Below are positions 25,901 through 34,198 of a DNA stretch of 43,434 nucleotides, piece after piece. How positions within the stretch are numbered: position 1 is the stretch's first letter; each line of letters starts with the position of its first letter. The DNA comes from Gemmatimonadota bacterium (lineage in GTDB: Bacteria; Latescibacterota; UBA2968; UBA8231): positions 1 to 43,434 of the forward strand of contig PATE01000115.1 of NCBI GenBank assembly GCA_002712305.1. The letters are read 5' to 3'. The notes below the pieces were generated by a model that saw only the letters and a list, made by a program, of their open reading frames with translations, was not told where the DNA came from and ran no database searches. The position numbers and the translations under genes were made by a program.

Positions 25901-27234
25901 CGGGCAAGAATGTGTATCCGGAGGAAGTGGAAGCCCTCTACGGGGATCTACCGCAGGTGGCCGAACTCGCCGTGGTGGGTGTTCCGTCACCGCGAACCGG
26001 GGGTGAAGAGGTGCGAGCCGTCGCCGTTCTGAATCGACAGGCCACCCAGGACGACGGGGAGGCGGCTCAAGCGCAACTGCGCGAACAGGTCTATGCAAGG
26101 GCTCGACAGTTGCCCACGTATCAGCGAATCCAACGCCTGCATTTGCGCGATCGTTCTCTGCCACGGCTGGACAACGGCACGCCAGATCGGCACGCTCTCG
26201 TTGCGGAACTGATGGCCGATCCTGATCGACCTGCACAGGCGGTGGGTGTGGAACCATGGGAACGACCGATCTATGCATGGTTCCACCAGCACACGGGTCT
26301 CGAGACGGATGAGATTCGAGCCCTCGCCACGGCGCCGTTGGATACACTGCTGGATTCGCTCATGGTCGCCGAGTTTGCGGCCTGGCTCGAGCCCCATGTC
26401 GGCGAACAGCAGATGATGGGACTGGATCGAAGTCAGGTGAGTCTTGCCGACCTGTTTGGACGTTGGCGGGAGGTCCTGTCATCGGAAGACGTCTCAACAG
26501 AGTTGACGTCCCAGATGGAGCAGGATTCATCTCTCGGCGCGACGTACTGGAATCAAGCGGTGGCGACGCCTCAGGCTGCAGGTGCAGGGATGGGGCTGGT
26601 CCGGCGTGGGTTGTGGTCCATGGCCTCTGTGCCGCTGCGGAGATACCTGTCTCTGCGCGTCGATGGACTCCAACACCTGCCAACGGACGGTCCGTGCCTG
26701 TTCGCGGCCAACCATGTGAGTGATCTGGATGCCGTCGCCATCCAGCTGGCTCTGCGTTCGCGCACAGGCAACCTCGTGGTGGCCGTCGAAGGCCCCGTCG
26801 TCGAACGCCAGGGGTGGGAGGTCGGCTGGTGGTCGTGGATGCTCGGGGCCATGCGGCTGGATCGCTGCGAGCGACTCGAGGATGGAATCGGGCGGCTGGC
26901 GGGCACTCTGCAATCAGGAAAGTCCATCTTGTTGTTTCCCGAAGGGAGACGCTCGCCGAGCGGGCATCTGAGGGGGTTCAAGAGCGGGGTGGGGCTACTG
27001 GCTCTCGAACTGAACTGTGCCGTCATTCCCATTCACGTGGCCGGCAGTCTCGACGTGTTGCCTGGCAGCAGCCGACGTCCGCGTCGTCACCCGGTTCACG
27101 TGCGCATCGGTCCACCGGTCATGCCTGCTGGTTTTGAGCAGCGTCCGGGATTGTCGACCTACGAGCGCTATCGAGAGCTGACCGAAGCGGTACGAACTCA
27201 AGTCGCCGATCTCGGCGATCGAGCCTCTGACTGA
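22990..27234 (+). CDS. ElbD-like multidomain enzyme: fatty acyl reductase, acyl ligase, carrier, acyltransferase
   Basis: 1414 aa with four recognisable units. (1) A fatty-acyl-CoA reductase of the extended SDR type: GGTGFVG (15-21) for NAD(P), VHVSTAYVNGQ, the catalytic Y279-x3-K283, then a FAR C-terminal domain around residues 440-500. (2) An acyl adenylating domain (~555-1075): IIFTSGTLVDPRG (~714-726), EGYGLTEAAP, DGWLHTGDLG and the A10-type GAGKNVYPEE (K973). (3) A small carrier-like domain with LLDSLMVAE, Ser1123 being the phosphopantetheine candidate. (4) A PlsC-type acyltransferase with NHVSDLD (H1242, D1247) and FPEGRRS (1316-1322). The same set of activities occurs in Myxococcus xanthus ElbD, which makes alkyl ether lipids (Lorenzen et al., Nat Chem Biol 2014). 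An ether-lipid or fatty-alcohol product is therefore likely. It precedes lgt by 26 nt. Confidence 0.93.
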   Translation: MIRQYFRGRCLLVTGGTGFVGQALIAKILTGLGDEVERIYAIIRPRRRADGQIVEPAQRLIELYESSLFDALRSDPDRWESLKQKVIPIAIDERQADLGLSPEDRQRIVAEVDTIFNSAATVVFDEPLSVSLQANIDGPMALLELAHESAKKHGKQVHFVHVSTAYVNGQRHGVIADEELPLDRDMRQVIDGLPPGYDPIADIADCRAVCERTEQQSRSDEHIRRFKREILAQHKSLSRKLTKSRLDRLTEERRQRWVDRRLVDEGMERARAHGWNDVYTYTKAVGEQVLTLNRGSLPLVIVRPSIIESSLQEPEPGWITGLKVMDPLLAAYGRGMVPDFPARPDVILDLIPVDKVVNSTLAAATTANAEQVLVYHISTGDENPVRVHEVFEHVRGHFLAMPMIDRDGKSPKLPQWRYPSVRMFRFIFHLLYMWPIQLREWFGSRTPFYTISSRQRRFLGTAKVRLQRVLYYTDIYHPYTNLDCRFKTTSTRTLFEALPADEQRAFNLDVRGIDWAHYIGKVHIAGLRRHVLREDLDRELPESPDELGAIEQRLHAEEQIHTLADLLRWSCERHAGRVALQIQRQGHLECWTYDQLVVEVGRRAGHWQRLGLAAGDRVLLQGANGPEWVQSYFAATISGLAVVPVDPQTQVDEIERLIEYVDARALIAEPQVLSAVHDADLARIELHSGRMNDQPITDGPFDEPAIDPQMEASIIFTSGTLVDPRGVVLTHANFVADVLALAEVQPVDSTDQILSLLPLHHGLEFTGGLLMSLWGGATTSFLDGLNSRRIVETMTATGTTALIAVPRILQLLVDRLRRVAPAGAAGEGPEAEALKRLRLVVSGGAPLSGRLFDACEELGFHVHEGYGLTEAAPIVTVNPPGRPRRGSVGQALPGIEIRIDSATEIGDGGDVPLGEVLVRGGNVMAGYLGRPDITETCLADGWLHTGDLGYLDTEGYLYLEGRAKDLILTGAGKNVYPEEVEALYGDLPQVAELAVVGVPSPRTGGEEVRAVAVLNRQATQDDGEAAQAQLREQVYARARQLPTYQRIQRLHLRDRSLPRLDNGTPDRHALVAELMADPDRPAQAVGVEPWERPIYAWFHQHTGLETDEIRALATAPLDTLLDSLMVAEFAAWLEPHVGEQQMMGLDRSQVSLADLFGRWREVLSSEDVSTELTSQMEQDSSLGATYWNQAVATPQAAGAGMGLVRRGLWSMASVPLRRYLSLRVDGLQHLPTDGPCLFAANHVSDLDAVAIQLALRSRTGNLVVAVEGPVVERQGWEVGWWSWMLGAMRLDRCERLEDGIGRLAGTLQSGKSILLFPEGRRSPSGHLRGFKSGVGLLALELNCAVIPIHVAGSLDVLPGSSRRPRRHPVHVRIGPPVMPAGFEQRPGLSTYERYRELTEAVRTQVADLGDRASD

Positions 27235-27260
27235 CATTGGATTGCTGACGGAAGCAGAGC

Positions 27261-28037
27261 ATGTATCCCTATTGGCTTGAAATTGGCTCGTTCAAACTGC
27301 CCACCTTCGGTCCCATGGTGGTCTTGGGATTCCTTGTGGCCCACGCCGTGATCAAACGAGAGTTGCTGCGTCGGGAGCTGGACCCCGAACTGGCCTCAAA
27401 CCTGATCACGGCCGCCGTCGTTGGCGGGCTCGTCGGCGCGAAGGGATACTTCGTCCTGTTTGAACTGCCTCCCTGGGCCAGTTGGGGAGATAGTTTCCGC
27501 GCCATCTTTTCGGGCAGTGGTCTCACCTGGCACGGAGGATTCATCGTCGCCACCGGCTCGGTGATCTGGACGATCCGCCGATATGAGGCACCCCTGGCGC
27601 ACGTGGCCGACGCGGTGGGGCTGGGACTGGCCCTCGGCTACGGAATCGGTCGCATCGGCTGTCAACTGGCCGGAGATGGGGACTACGGGATTCCGACGGA
27701 TCTTCCCTGGGGGATGGCGTATCCTAACGGTGTTGTGCCGACCACCGAAATCGTCCATCCCGCCCCGGTGTATGAGACGCTCTCCGGCGCTTCGATTTTC
27801 GCCCTGCTATGGGGGACCCGTCGATGGCTTGCCAACTGGCCCGGTCTCAGTTTCAGCATCTATCTCATGCTGGCTGGCTTGTCACGGGTTCTGGTCGAAT
27901 CCATTCGCCTCAATCCTCAAGTCGCCTTTGGCCTGACCGCCGCCCAGTTGGTGAGTCTTGCCATGATGTTCGCTGGACTGACCATCGCCAGTCGATTGCT
28001 CACACGCCCGCCGAGCGAACAAGACACCGTCTCATGA
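27261..28037 (+). CDS. lgt: Prolipoprotein diacylglyceryl transferase
   Basis: 258 aa integral inner-membrane enzyme that moves diacylglycerol from phosphatidylglycerol to the lipobox cysteine of prolipoproteins. Visible signatures are the SGLTWHGGFI loop (His-Gly-Gly), ALGYGIGRIGCQLAGDGDYG with the essential Arg, WGMAYPNG, and HPAPVYE, followed by the late-helix R in LSRVLVESIR. About seven transmembrane helices can be traced. A GGAAG ribosome binding site sits 6 nt before the ATG. It may act on the lipoproteins encoded elsewhere in the window. Confidence 0.95.
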   Translation: MYPYWLEIGSFKLPTFGPMVVLGFLVAHAVIKRELLRRELDPELASNLITAAVVGGLVGAKGYFVLFELPPWASWGDSFRAIFSGSGLTWHGGFIVATGSVIWTIRRYEAPLAHVADAVGLGLALGYGIGRIGCQLAGDGDYGIPTDLPWGMAYPNGVVPTTEIVHPAPVYETLSGASIFALLWGTRRWLANWPGLSFSIYLMLAGLSRVLVESIRLNPQVAFGLTAAQLVSLAMMFAGLTIASRLLTRPPSEQDTVS

Positions 28038-28068
28038 CGACTGCCTCGAATTAGAAGGAGCTGCAACC

Positions 28069-29559
28069 GTGGCCGAGCGGCCCAGATACCGAAGAGTCTC
28101 TGCCTTGAAGACGGCGGCCGATGTGCGCCAGCACCTGGCTGACCTCGACGGCGACTTGCCCGTCGATGATGACATTCTCAGAGCACCGGACTCACCGCTG
28201 GCATCGTCGCTGCGGGTGGGGGACGATCTCGTGGCGGGCAATCGATTCTGCATTCACCCCATGGAAGGGTGGGACGGAACCGAAGACGGTCTGCCAACCG
28301 ATAATGTGCGCCGGCGCTGGAGAAATTTCGGGATTTCGGGGGCGAAACTGATCTGGGGCGGGGAAGCGTGTGCCGTTGTCCCCGAGGGGCGTGCCAATCC
28401 GAATCAGCTGATGGCACGTGAAGAATCACGCCAGGGACTGGCCGAACTCCACACGCTGATCTTCGACGCGCACCGTGAGCGTTTCGGCGACACCGATGAC
28501 TTCATCGTCGGCCTGCAGTTGACACACTCGGGTCGGTTCTGTCGACCCTTCAGCAAGGCGCGGATGGAACCGGTCATCGCGCACCACCATCCGATTCTGG
28601 ATCGCAAGTTCCATGTCGATGCCGACCAGCCTCTCATTACCGACGACGAGTTGCGCCGACTCATCGACTGCTACATCACCGGTGCCAAGATCGTTCACGA
28701 TATTGGCTATCACTTCGTCGATGTGAAGCACTGCCACGGATATCTGGGTCACGAACTGCTCGGAGCGCACACGCGCCCCGGCGACTTCGGTGGTTCCTTC
28801 GAGAATCGGACACGGTTCCTGCGCGAGATCGTGGCCGGGATCCGTGCTGCCACTGGTGGTGGTGGGAATCCGATCGCGATTGGTGTGAGACTCTCTGCTT
28901 TCGACTTCGTGCCTTTCATGCCTGATCCGACCGGTGCGGTCGGGAGCAAACTCGGGCCGGGCATTCCAGAGGATTTCAGCGACTGCCTTCCGTACGACTA
29001 CGGGTTTGGTGTCGATGCCGATGATCCTCTCGCAATCAACTTCGCCGAGACCTTTCGTTTTCTGGATCTGTTGGGCGAACTCGACATCACATTGGTGAAC
29101 CTGTCCTGTGGTTCACCTTACTACAATCCGCACATTCAGCGACCGGCCCTGTTTCCGCCCAGCGACGGGTATCAACCCCCCGAAGACCCACTGGTCGGCG
29201 TTGCACGTCAGGTGAATGCGGTGAAAGCGATCAAGCAGAGATACTCCGATCTGGCCATCGTCGGTTCGGGCTATTCGTATCTGCAGGAATATCTGCCTCA
29301 CGTGGGCCAGGCCCTCGTACGCGATGGGGCCGTCGATTCGATCGGGCTGGGTCGCATGGTGCTGTCCTATCCCGATCTGCCTGCAGACGTACTCGAGAAG
29401 GGGGCGATGACGAGAAAGCTCATCTGCCGCACCTTCTCCGATTGTACAACGGCACCACGCAATGGCATGATCTCCGGGTGTTATCCGCTGGACGCCTACT
29501 ACAAGGATCTGCCTGAAGCGACCCAACTGAAGGAACTGAAGGCGGTCGCCGGCGACTGA
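28069..29559 (+). CDS. Old-yellow-enzyme-family FMN oxidoreductase
   Basis: 496 aa from a GTG start with AAGGAG 10 nt upstream. It has the TIM-barrel features of NADH:flavin oxidoreductases: NRFCIHPMEGWDG (FMN), GAKLIWGGEACAV, LQLTHSGRFCRP with the substrate His/Gly residues, GYHFVDVKHCHGYLGHELL with the H-x-C/H-x-H catalytic pattern, FENRTRFLREIV (flavin-facing Arg), VNLSCGSPYYNP and the phosphate loop GLGRMVLSYPD. It is about 100 residues longer than compact OYEs but lacks the FAD/NAD halves and [4Fe-4S] cysteines of dienoyl-CoA reductases. Its substrate is unknown. The PIG-L deacetylase gene follows by 28 nt. Confidence 0.88.
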   Translation: MAERPRYRRVSALKTAADVRQHLADLDGDLPVDDDILRAPDSPLASSLRVGDDLVAGNRFCIHPMEGWDGTEDGLPTDNVRRRWRNFGISGAKLIWGGEACAVVPEGRANPNQLMAREESRQGLAELHTLIFDAHRERFGDTDDFIVGLQLTHSGRFCRPFSKARMEPVIAHHHPILDRKFHVDADQPLITDDELRRLIDCYITGAKIVHDIGYHFVDVKHCHGYLGHELLGAHTRPGDFGGSFENRTRFLREIVAGIRAATGGGGNPIAIGVRLSAFDFVPFMPDPTGAVGSKLGPGIPEDFSDCLPYDYGFGVDADDPLAINFAETFRFLDLLGELDITLVNLSCGSPYYNPHIQRPALFPPSDGYQPPEDPLVGVARQVNAVKAIKQRYSDLAIVGSGYSYLQEYLPHVGQALVRDGAVDSIGLGRMVLSYPDLPADVLEKGAMTRKLICRTFSDCTTAPRNGMISGCYPLDAYYKDLPEATQLKELKAVAGD

Positions 29560-29587
29560 ACACACGCCACGACAAGGGAAGCCGATC

Positions 29588-30505
29588 ATGCACGATGGAT
29601 GGTTTGAAGAAGACACGACGCACGGCCCAGTTCGCGTAGACACCTTCGACGAGTCGAGGCCACATGAAGGCAAGGTCCTCGGCATTGTGCAGGCCCATGC
29701 AGACGACATGCCCCTGTGTTCCGGGGGGCTGGTGGCCAAACTCGTTGCTGAGGGGTACAAGGCTTTCATCATTCAGACGACCAATGACGAAAAGTGTGGC
29801 CCCGGGTCGAGTGGTGATGCCATCAAGAGCAACGAGGTCGATGTCGATGCTCTGGCGAAAAGTCTCGGCATCGAAGACGTCTTCAATCTGGGCTATCGGA
29901 ATCATCGCCAGGAAGAGAACTCGATGCTTGAGCAGCGCTGTCGGCTGATCTTCCTGTTTCGTCATCTACAGGTGGATACGGTGATGAGTTTCCACCCGTG
30001 GGCGCGTTGGGAAGAGAATCCCGACCACTACATCACGGGGCAGTTGGTGGAGTCGGCGTGCTGGATGGCGGGTATGGGGAAGGACTATCCCGAACAGGTG
30101 CAGGCGGGGATGAAGCCACACGGCGTGCGGGACAAGTATTACTGGGTCATGCGGCCGGGGTCGCCCTACAACCACGTGACAGACATCGCGCCCTTCCTGG
30201 GTGAGAAGATCGCCTCCATGTCGACGAACAAGTCACAGGGACCGGCGGGCGCTCATGGGCGCAGGTTGAAGGAGCGCCTCGCCAAGGAAGGTCTGAAGTT
30301 GCCAGAGTTCGGCGACGACGATGAAGAGGCCGATCGTGCCTACATCCGGCTGTTCGGGATGGAAGAACACAAGCGAATGGGTAAGCCCTACGACTTGGAA
30401 TACGCCGAGTATCACTACTACTTCCCACCGGGGGGGACCTTCCCATATCACGACACGGCAGGCAAGATCGAGGCGTATGTGAAGGACAATGCGGTGAAGT
30501 TGTAG
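29588..30505 (+). CDS. PIG-L/LmbE family deacetylase
   Basis: 305 aa. The zinc-dependent N-acetylglucosaminyl deacetylase fold begins with VLGIVQAHADDMPLCSGG, where H37 and D40 match the AHPDD motif of the family, and continues with YKAFIIQTTNDEK, DVFNLGYRNHR, and HPWARWEENPDHYITG, in which the distal DH supplies the third zinc ligand. Family members remove acetyl groups from GlcNAc-inositol, bacillithiol precursors or other amino sugars. The AGGGAAG site lies 8 nt before the ATG. The C-terminal ~80 residues include a YAEYHYYFPPGGTFPYHD motif not seen in the mycothiol/bacillithiol enzymes, so a different substrate is possible. Confidence 0.9.
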   Translation: MHDGWFEEDTTHGPVRVDTFDESRPHEGKVLGIVQAHADDMPLCSGGLVAKLVAEGYKAFIIQTTNDEKCGPGSSGDAIKSNEVDVDALAKSLGIEDVFNLGYRNHRQEENSMLEQRCRLIFLFRHLQVDTVMSFHPWARWEENPDHYITGQLVESACWMAGMGKDYPEQVQAGMKPHGVRDKYYWVMRPGSPYNHVTDIAPFLGEKIASMSTNKSQGPAGAHGRRLKERLAKEGLKLPEFGDDDEEADRAYIRLFGMEEHKRMGKPYDLEYAEYHYYFPPGGTFPYHDTAGKIEAYVKDNAVKL

Positions 30506-30518
30506 GGCGGCTCAGGCC

Positions 30519-32198
30519 CTATCCGGTCACGGCGCCCGTCGATGCCGAGGAGACCAGCTTCGCATATTTGGCCATAACACCCGTCGTGTAGTTGGGTGTC
30601 GGTGCCGACCAATTCGCCTTCCGGGCAGACAAATGCTCATCGCTGAGGGCCACGTCGATGGTGAAGGCCTCGTTGTCGATGGTGACCTCGTCGCCATCTT
30701 GAATCAGCGCGATGGGACCTCCTTTGGCCGCCTCGGGGGAGACGTGGCCAATCATCAGGCCTCGTGTCGCGCCAGAGAAACGACCGTCCGTCACCAGGGC
30801 CACCGTTTCGCCAAGACCGGCGCCCATGATGGCCCCTGTCACGTGCAGCATCTCCCGCATGCCCGGTCCACCGACAGGACCCTCGTAACGGATCACGACG
30901 ACATCACCGTCGACGATGTCTCCTGCCTGGATGGCAGGGACCACATCCTCTTCCCGCTCGAAGACCTTTGCCGGGCCCACGTGCCGTGATCGCTCGTGGC
31001 CAGCGAGCTTCACCACACAGCCCTCCGGTGCGAGATTACCACGCAGGATGACGAGACCACCAGTCATCTTGATTGGCTTTTCGGCGGGGCGAACGACCTG
31101 CTGTCCTTTTGTTTCGACGGCATCGGCCGCTTCTTCACCGACGGTGCGACCTGTCACCGTGATGCAGTCCCGGTGCAGGCAGTTACGTTCCCGCATTCGC
31201 TCGGCCACCAACGCGATCCCACCCGCCTCGTGCAGATCAGAGGCGACGAACAGGCCTCCTGGTTTCAGACTCACCATCAGTGGTGTGCGCTGCGAGATGG
31301 TCTGGAAATCCTCAAGGGTCAGATCGATGCCGAATTCGTGGGCGATGGCGAGAAAGTGCAGCACGCCATTCGTCGAACCTCCCGTGGTGGCGATGGAGGC
31401 GATGGCATTCTCGATCGATTCGCGAGTGACGATGTCACTGGGCCTGAGGCCGCGCTGTACCACATCGACGGCGAGGCGGCCTACTTCACGGGCCATCTCG
31501 GGTTTGGCCGGGTCTGTCGCTGGAATCGAGCCCGAACCCATCTTCGCCAGCCCCAGCAGTTCGACGGCTGTCGCCATCGTGTTGGCTGTGAACTGACCCC
31601 CGCAGGAACCGGCTCCCGGGCAGGCGCTCTGCTCGATCGCCGTCAGTTCGTCGGCGTCGATCTTCCCCTTGCCGTGAGCCCCGATCGCTTCGAAGACATC
31701 CTGGATCGTGAGATCACGCCCATCATGGTGGCCTGGCATGATCGAGCCACCATAGAGAATCACCGAAGGCACATCGAGTCGACCCAGGGCGAGGATGGCG
31801 CCCGGTGTGGTCTTGTCGCAGCCCGTGAGGGCTACGACACCGTCGAGCATGTGACCGCGTGCAACCAATTCGATGGAATCGGCGATCACCTCCCGACTGA
31901 CCAGTGAGGCCTTCATGCCTTCGGTGCCCATCGTGATGCCGTCAGAGACGGTGATCGTGTTGTATTCCAGAGGGGTGCCGCCCGCCTCGCGCACCCCCTC
32001 CTTCACGTACTCGGCCAGCTCCCGGAGGTTGTAGTTGCAGGGGCCGATCTCCGTCCACGTGTTGGCGATACCGATGAGAGGCTTGTCCAGATCGCTCTGG
32101 TTGTAGCCAGCGGCCCGATACATGGCTCGTGCTCCGGCCCGACCGGGACCGGCGACAATGGTGCGACTGGGGCGATCCTGTTCAGGTGATGCGGGCAT
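30519..32198 (-). CDS. ilvD: Dihydroxy-acid dehydratase
   Basis: 559 aa, full length. It dehydrates 2,3-dihydroxy-isovalerate and -methylvalerate in valine, isoleucine and leucine synthesis. The Fe-S cluster cysteines are C54 (GPCNYN), C127 (ALTGCDKTTPGAI) and C199 (CPGAGSCGGQFTANTM), consistent with a [2Fe-2S] class enzyme. Other hallmarks are SDGITMGTEGMKASL, GGSTNGVLH, GPVGGPGMREM and TDGRFSGATRGLMIGHVSPEAA. An AGGAAAG site precedes the ATG. No other ilv genes are nearby, and it converges on the PIG-L gene with a 13-nt gap. Confidence 0.96.
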   Translation of the reverse strand: MPASPEQDRPSRTIVAGPGRAGARAMYRAAGYNQSDLDKPLIGIANTWTEIGPCNYNLRELAEYVKEGVREAGGTPLEYNTITVSDGITMGTEGMKASLVSREVIADSIELVARGHMLDGVVALTGCDKTTPGAILALGRLDVPSVILYGGSIMPGHHDGRDLTIQDVFEAIGAHGKGKIDADELTAIEQSACPGAGSCGGQFTANTMATAVELLGLAKMGSGSIPATDPAKPEMAREVGRLAVDVVQRGLRPSDIVTRESIENAIASIATTGGSTNGVLHFLAIAHEFGIDLTLEDFQTISQRTPLMVSLKPGGLFVASDLHEAGGIALVAERMRERNCLHRDCITVTGRTVGEEAADAVETKGQQVVRPAEKPIKMTGGLVILRGNLAPEGCVVKLAGHERSRHVGPAKVFEREEDVVPAIQAGDIVDGDVVVIRYEGPVGGPGMREMLHVTGAIMGAGLGETVALVTDGRFSGATRGLMIGHVSPEAAKGGPIALIQDGDEVTIDNEAFTIDVALSDEHLSARKANWSAPTPNYTTGVMAKYAKLVSSASTGAVTG

Positions 32199-32250
32199 TG
32201 TGCGACTTTCCTATGAGGTCGGATAGCGTCGGGGTGGTTGGCGTGGGTCG

Positions 32251-33543
32251 TCAGCCAGCGTCAGCCAGACAAGCACGCTTCTTCGCTTCCACGTTGAAAA
32301 CGTCCATCTGGTTGTCGTGAAGGACGCGACTGGCGACGGCGATGGCGTTTGCTTCTGTCAGCAAACCCTCGTCGACCTCGGCCTGCAGTGCGCGTGTCAG
32401 CCATCGTCTGGCTTGAATCGCGTACGCCGCCGCCGACGTGGGCCAACCGGTGTCGCCGCCAAAGGCGAAGAGCTTGTTGATCGGTGCGGCATGCAGGAAA
32501 CGTCGCACGAAGTCGGCCGATGAGAAGGGATCGATCGACCACGCCCAACAGAGATCTGCATAGACATTGCGGTAGTGTTTGGTCAAAGCGACCAGTTCAC
32601 CTGAATAGGGATAGGCGATGTGCATCAGCACGAATCGGCAGTCCAGATACTTGGCCAGCAGGGGCGTCAGGTGGCCGGAACGGATTCGATCGACGGGCAT
32701 CCGATCGTTCCCAGCGTAGTACCCCGTGTGAATCTTGAACGGCAGATTGTGCTCGATGGCCAGTTCGACACCCCGTGCCCAGCACCAGTCCCCGAGGATC
32801 TGGCGCTGATCGGCGGGGGCCTTGTCGCCATCGGTGAGCACCTGAGGCAGGATGGTGGCTGCCTCGGCGTCGGACCGTTCCTGCCAGCGCAGCGTACGGG
32901 AATAGGCATGTTGGGCCTTCACGGCGATCGCGTGGGGCCCATGTCGATCGAAGATGGCCGCCATCGCTTCCCGTAGGCTCGCCAGATCGGTGACGGTGAC
33001 TCCGGTTTCTGCGTGCAGGGCCTCCGCATCGACAACACCATTGCAGAAGCCGGCCCAGCTGATGTCGTAGAAGAAGAAATCAGGGCCCGACGCATCCGGT
33101 GGACAGGGCCAGCAAAAGTCGTCCGTCTGTACGTGATCGAGACCTGCTGTCTCTTCCAGCAGTTGTCGCCGGCCGCCCGCTTGGCGCCAACCATCCAGCT
33201 TGGACTGGGCGGCCACCAGGTCGCTCGCACCAAAATCGTCGGGCATTCCGTAGAGTTCGGTCGCCAGCAGACGAACGGCCTCGCCATAACCTGTGTGGCG
33301 GATGGCGGACCACGCTGGGCCGATCGCCTCGAATCGCTCCGCCACATCCCGGTCGCTCGAACCCAGATTCGCCACGGCATCGTTGGTGGCACCTGCCGAG
33401 ATCAGGTCGGCGGGCACATAGTTCTGGAACAGGTCGCTCAACACATCTTTCGGCCCGTCCTGCACCCAGTCATTCTCTTTTCGCAGGTGCTCGTGTGTGT
33501 CGCAGACACGAATCTGCTGTATGTGTGTTGCCAGATCAGTCAT
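32251..33543 (-). CDS. Amidohydrolase-like TIM-barrel metalloenzyme
   Basis: 430 aa. The N-terminus has the binuclear-site motif of the amidohydrolase superfamily, CDTHEHLR (H17, H19), followed by a long helical region, PFKIHTGYYAG (metal-binding His on strand 5), FVLMHIAYPYSGE (strand 6) and FAFGGDTGWPTS with the late-strand Asp. The layout resembles amidohydrolase-2 and uronate-isomerase-like enzymes; the substrate cannot be told. It is 52 nt from ilvD, on the same strand. GGAAAG lies upstream of the ATG at a slightly long spacing. The gap to the divergent DUF2231 gene (33544-33724) holds no further gene. Confidence 0.85.
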   Translation of the reverse strand: MTDLATHIQQIRVCDTHEHLRKENDWVQDGPKDVLSDLFQNYVPADLISAGATNDAVANLGSSDRDVAERFEAIGPAWSAIRHTGYGEAVRLLATELYGMPDDFGASDLVAAQSKLDGWRQAGGRRQLLEETAGLDHVQTDDFCWPCPPDASGPDFFFYDISWAGFCNGVVDAEALHAETGVTVTDLASLREAMAAIFDRHGPHAIAVKAQHAYSRTLRWQERSDAEAATILPQVLTDGDKAPADQRQILGDWCWARGVELAIEHNLPFKIHTGYYAGNDRMPVDRIRSGHLTPLLAKYLDCRFVLMHIAYPYSGELVALTKHYRNVYADLCWAWSIDPFSSADFVRRFLHAAPINKLFAFGGDTGWPTSAAAYAIQARRWLTRALQAEVDEGLLTEANAIAVASRVLHDNQMDVFNVEAKKRACLADAG

Positions 33544-33724
33544 ATCCGATTGTCTTTCCGAACCTGGGCCTTGGCGAGCGTCGTTACTTCAAACAACATT
33601 CGCGACCTGTGATTCCTTCGTGATGGGGGCCGGGGATTGCTGAGATGGGGGAGGAGGTCTATCGTGAGGAGCGCTTCCAACCCTCTCCAGACCCGCCCGC
33701 GTCACCGAGATCGACGTCACATCC

Positions 33725-34159
33725 ATGCCCTGGCACCCTGCTGTCGTTCACTTTCCCATCGTGCTGCTGATCCTGGCTGTTGCAATCGACCTGGCCGCTC
33801 TGGTACGCCGCGAGCCCTCATGGCATGCGACCGCCTGGCGCCTACTTGTGGGTGGAACTGTCTGCGCTTTGGTAGCGGTTCTGACCGGTGACGCCTCTGC
33901 CGCGGCGTATCGCGAGGCGGAGGGGACGGCCGATCTGGTTCAACAACACGAGGATGCAGCCACCCTTTGTCTTCTCGTGTTTGCCGCGGTGAGTCTCGGA
34001 CGCCTACCGCTTGCCCTGGGACGTTCTACAGACTGGCTGCCGTACTGGATCGCCCTTTCTGTCGTCGGTGTTGGCCTTTTGGTCTACGCGAGCAATCTGG
34101 GCGGTGAACTGGTGTTTGTGCATGGTGTCGGCGTCTCTCTCGAAACGGCCATGCCCTAA
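33725..34159 (+). CDS. DUF2231 family membrane protein
   Basis: 144 aa with four predicted transmembrane helices. Diagnostic residues of DUF2231 proteins are HPAVVHFPIVLL near the N-terminus, the GDASAAAY turn following helix 2, a HEDAAT segment in the loop, and NLGGELVFVHGVGV at the C-terminus, with the His residues on one side of the membrane. Relatives are common beside c-type cytochromes and oxidoreductases, but no function is established. Its neighbours here (amidohydrolase, rpiA) give no clue. No strong ribosome binding site was found for the ATG. Confidence 0.8.
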   Translation: MPWHPAVVHFPIVLLILAVAIDLAALVRREPSWHATAWRLLVGGTVCALVAVLTGDASAAAYREAEGTADLVQQHEDAATLCLLVFAAVSLGRLPLALGRSTDWLPYWIALSVVGVGLLVYASNLGGELVFVHGVGVSLETAMP

Positions 34160-34198
34160 GCTCATCGACGGGGTGCAGGCAGGTCCGCGAACAGGCCG

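Noticed and set aside
30996-31907. 303-aa plus-strand frame inside ilvD
   Set aside because: Opposite to a gene with all dehydratase motifs; no domain or ribosome binding site.
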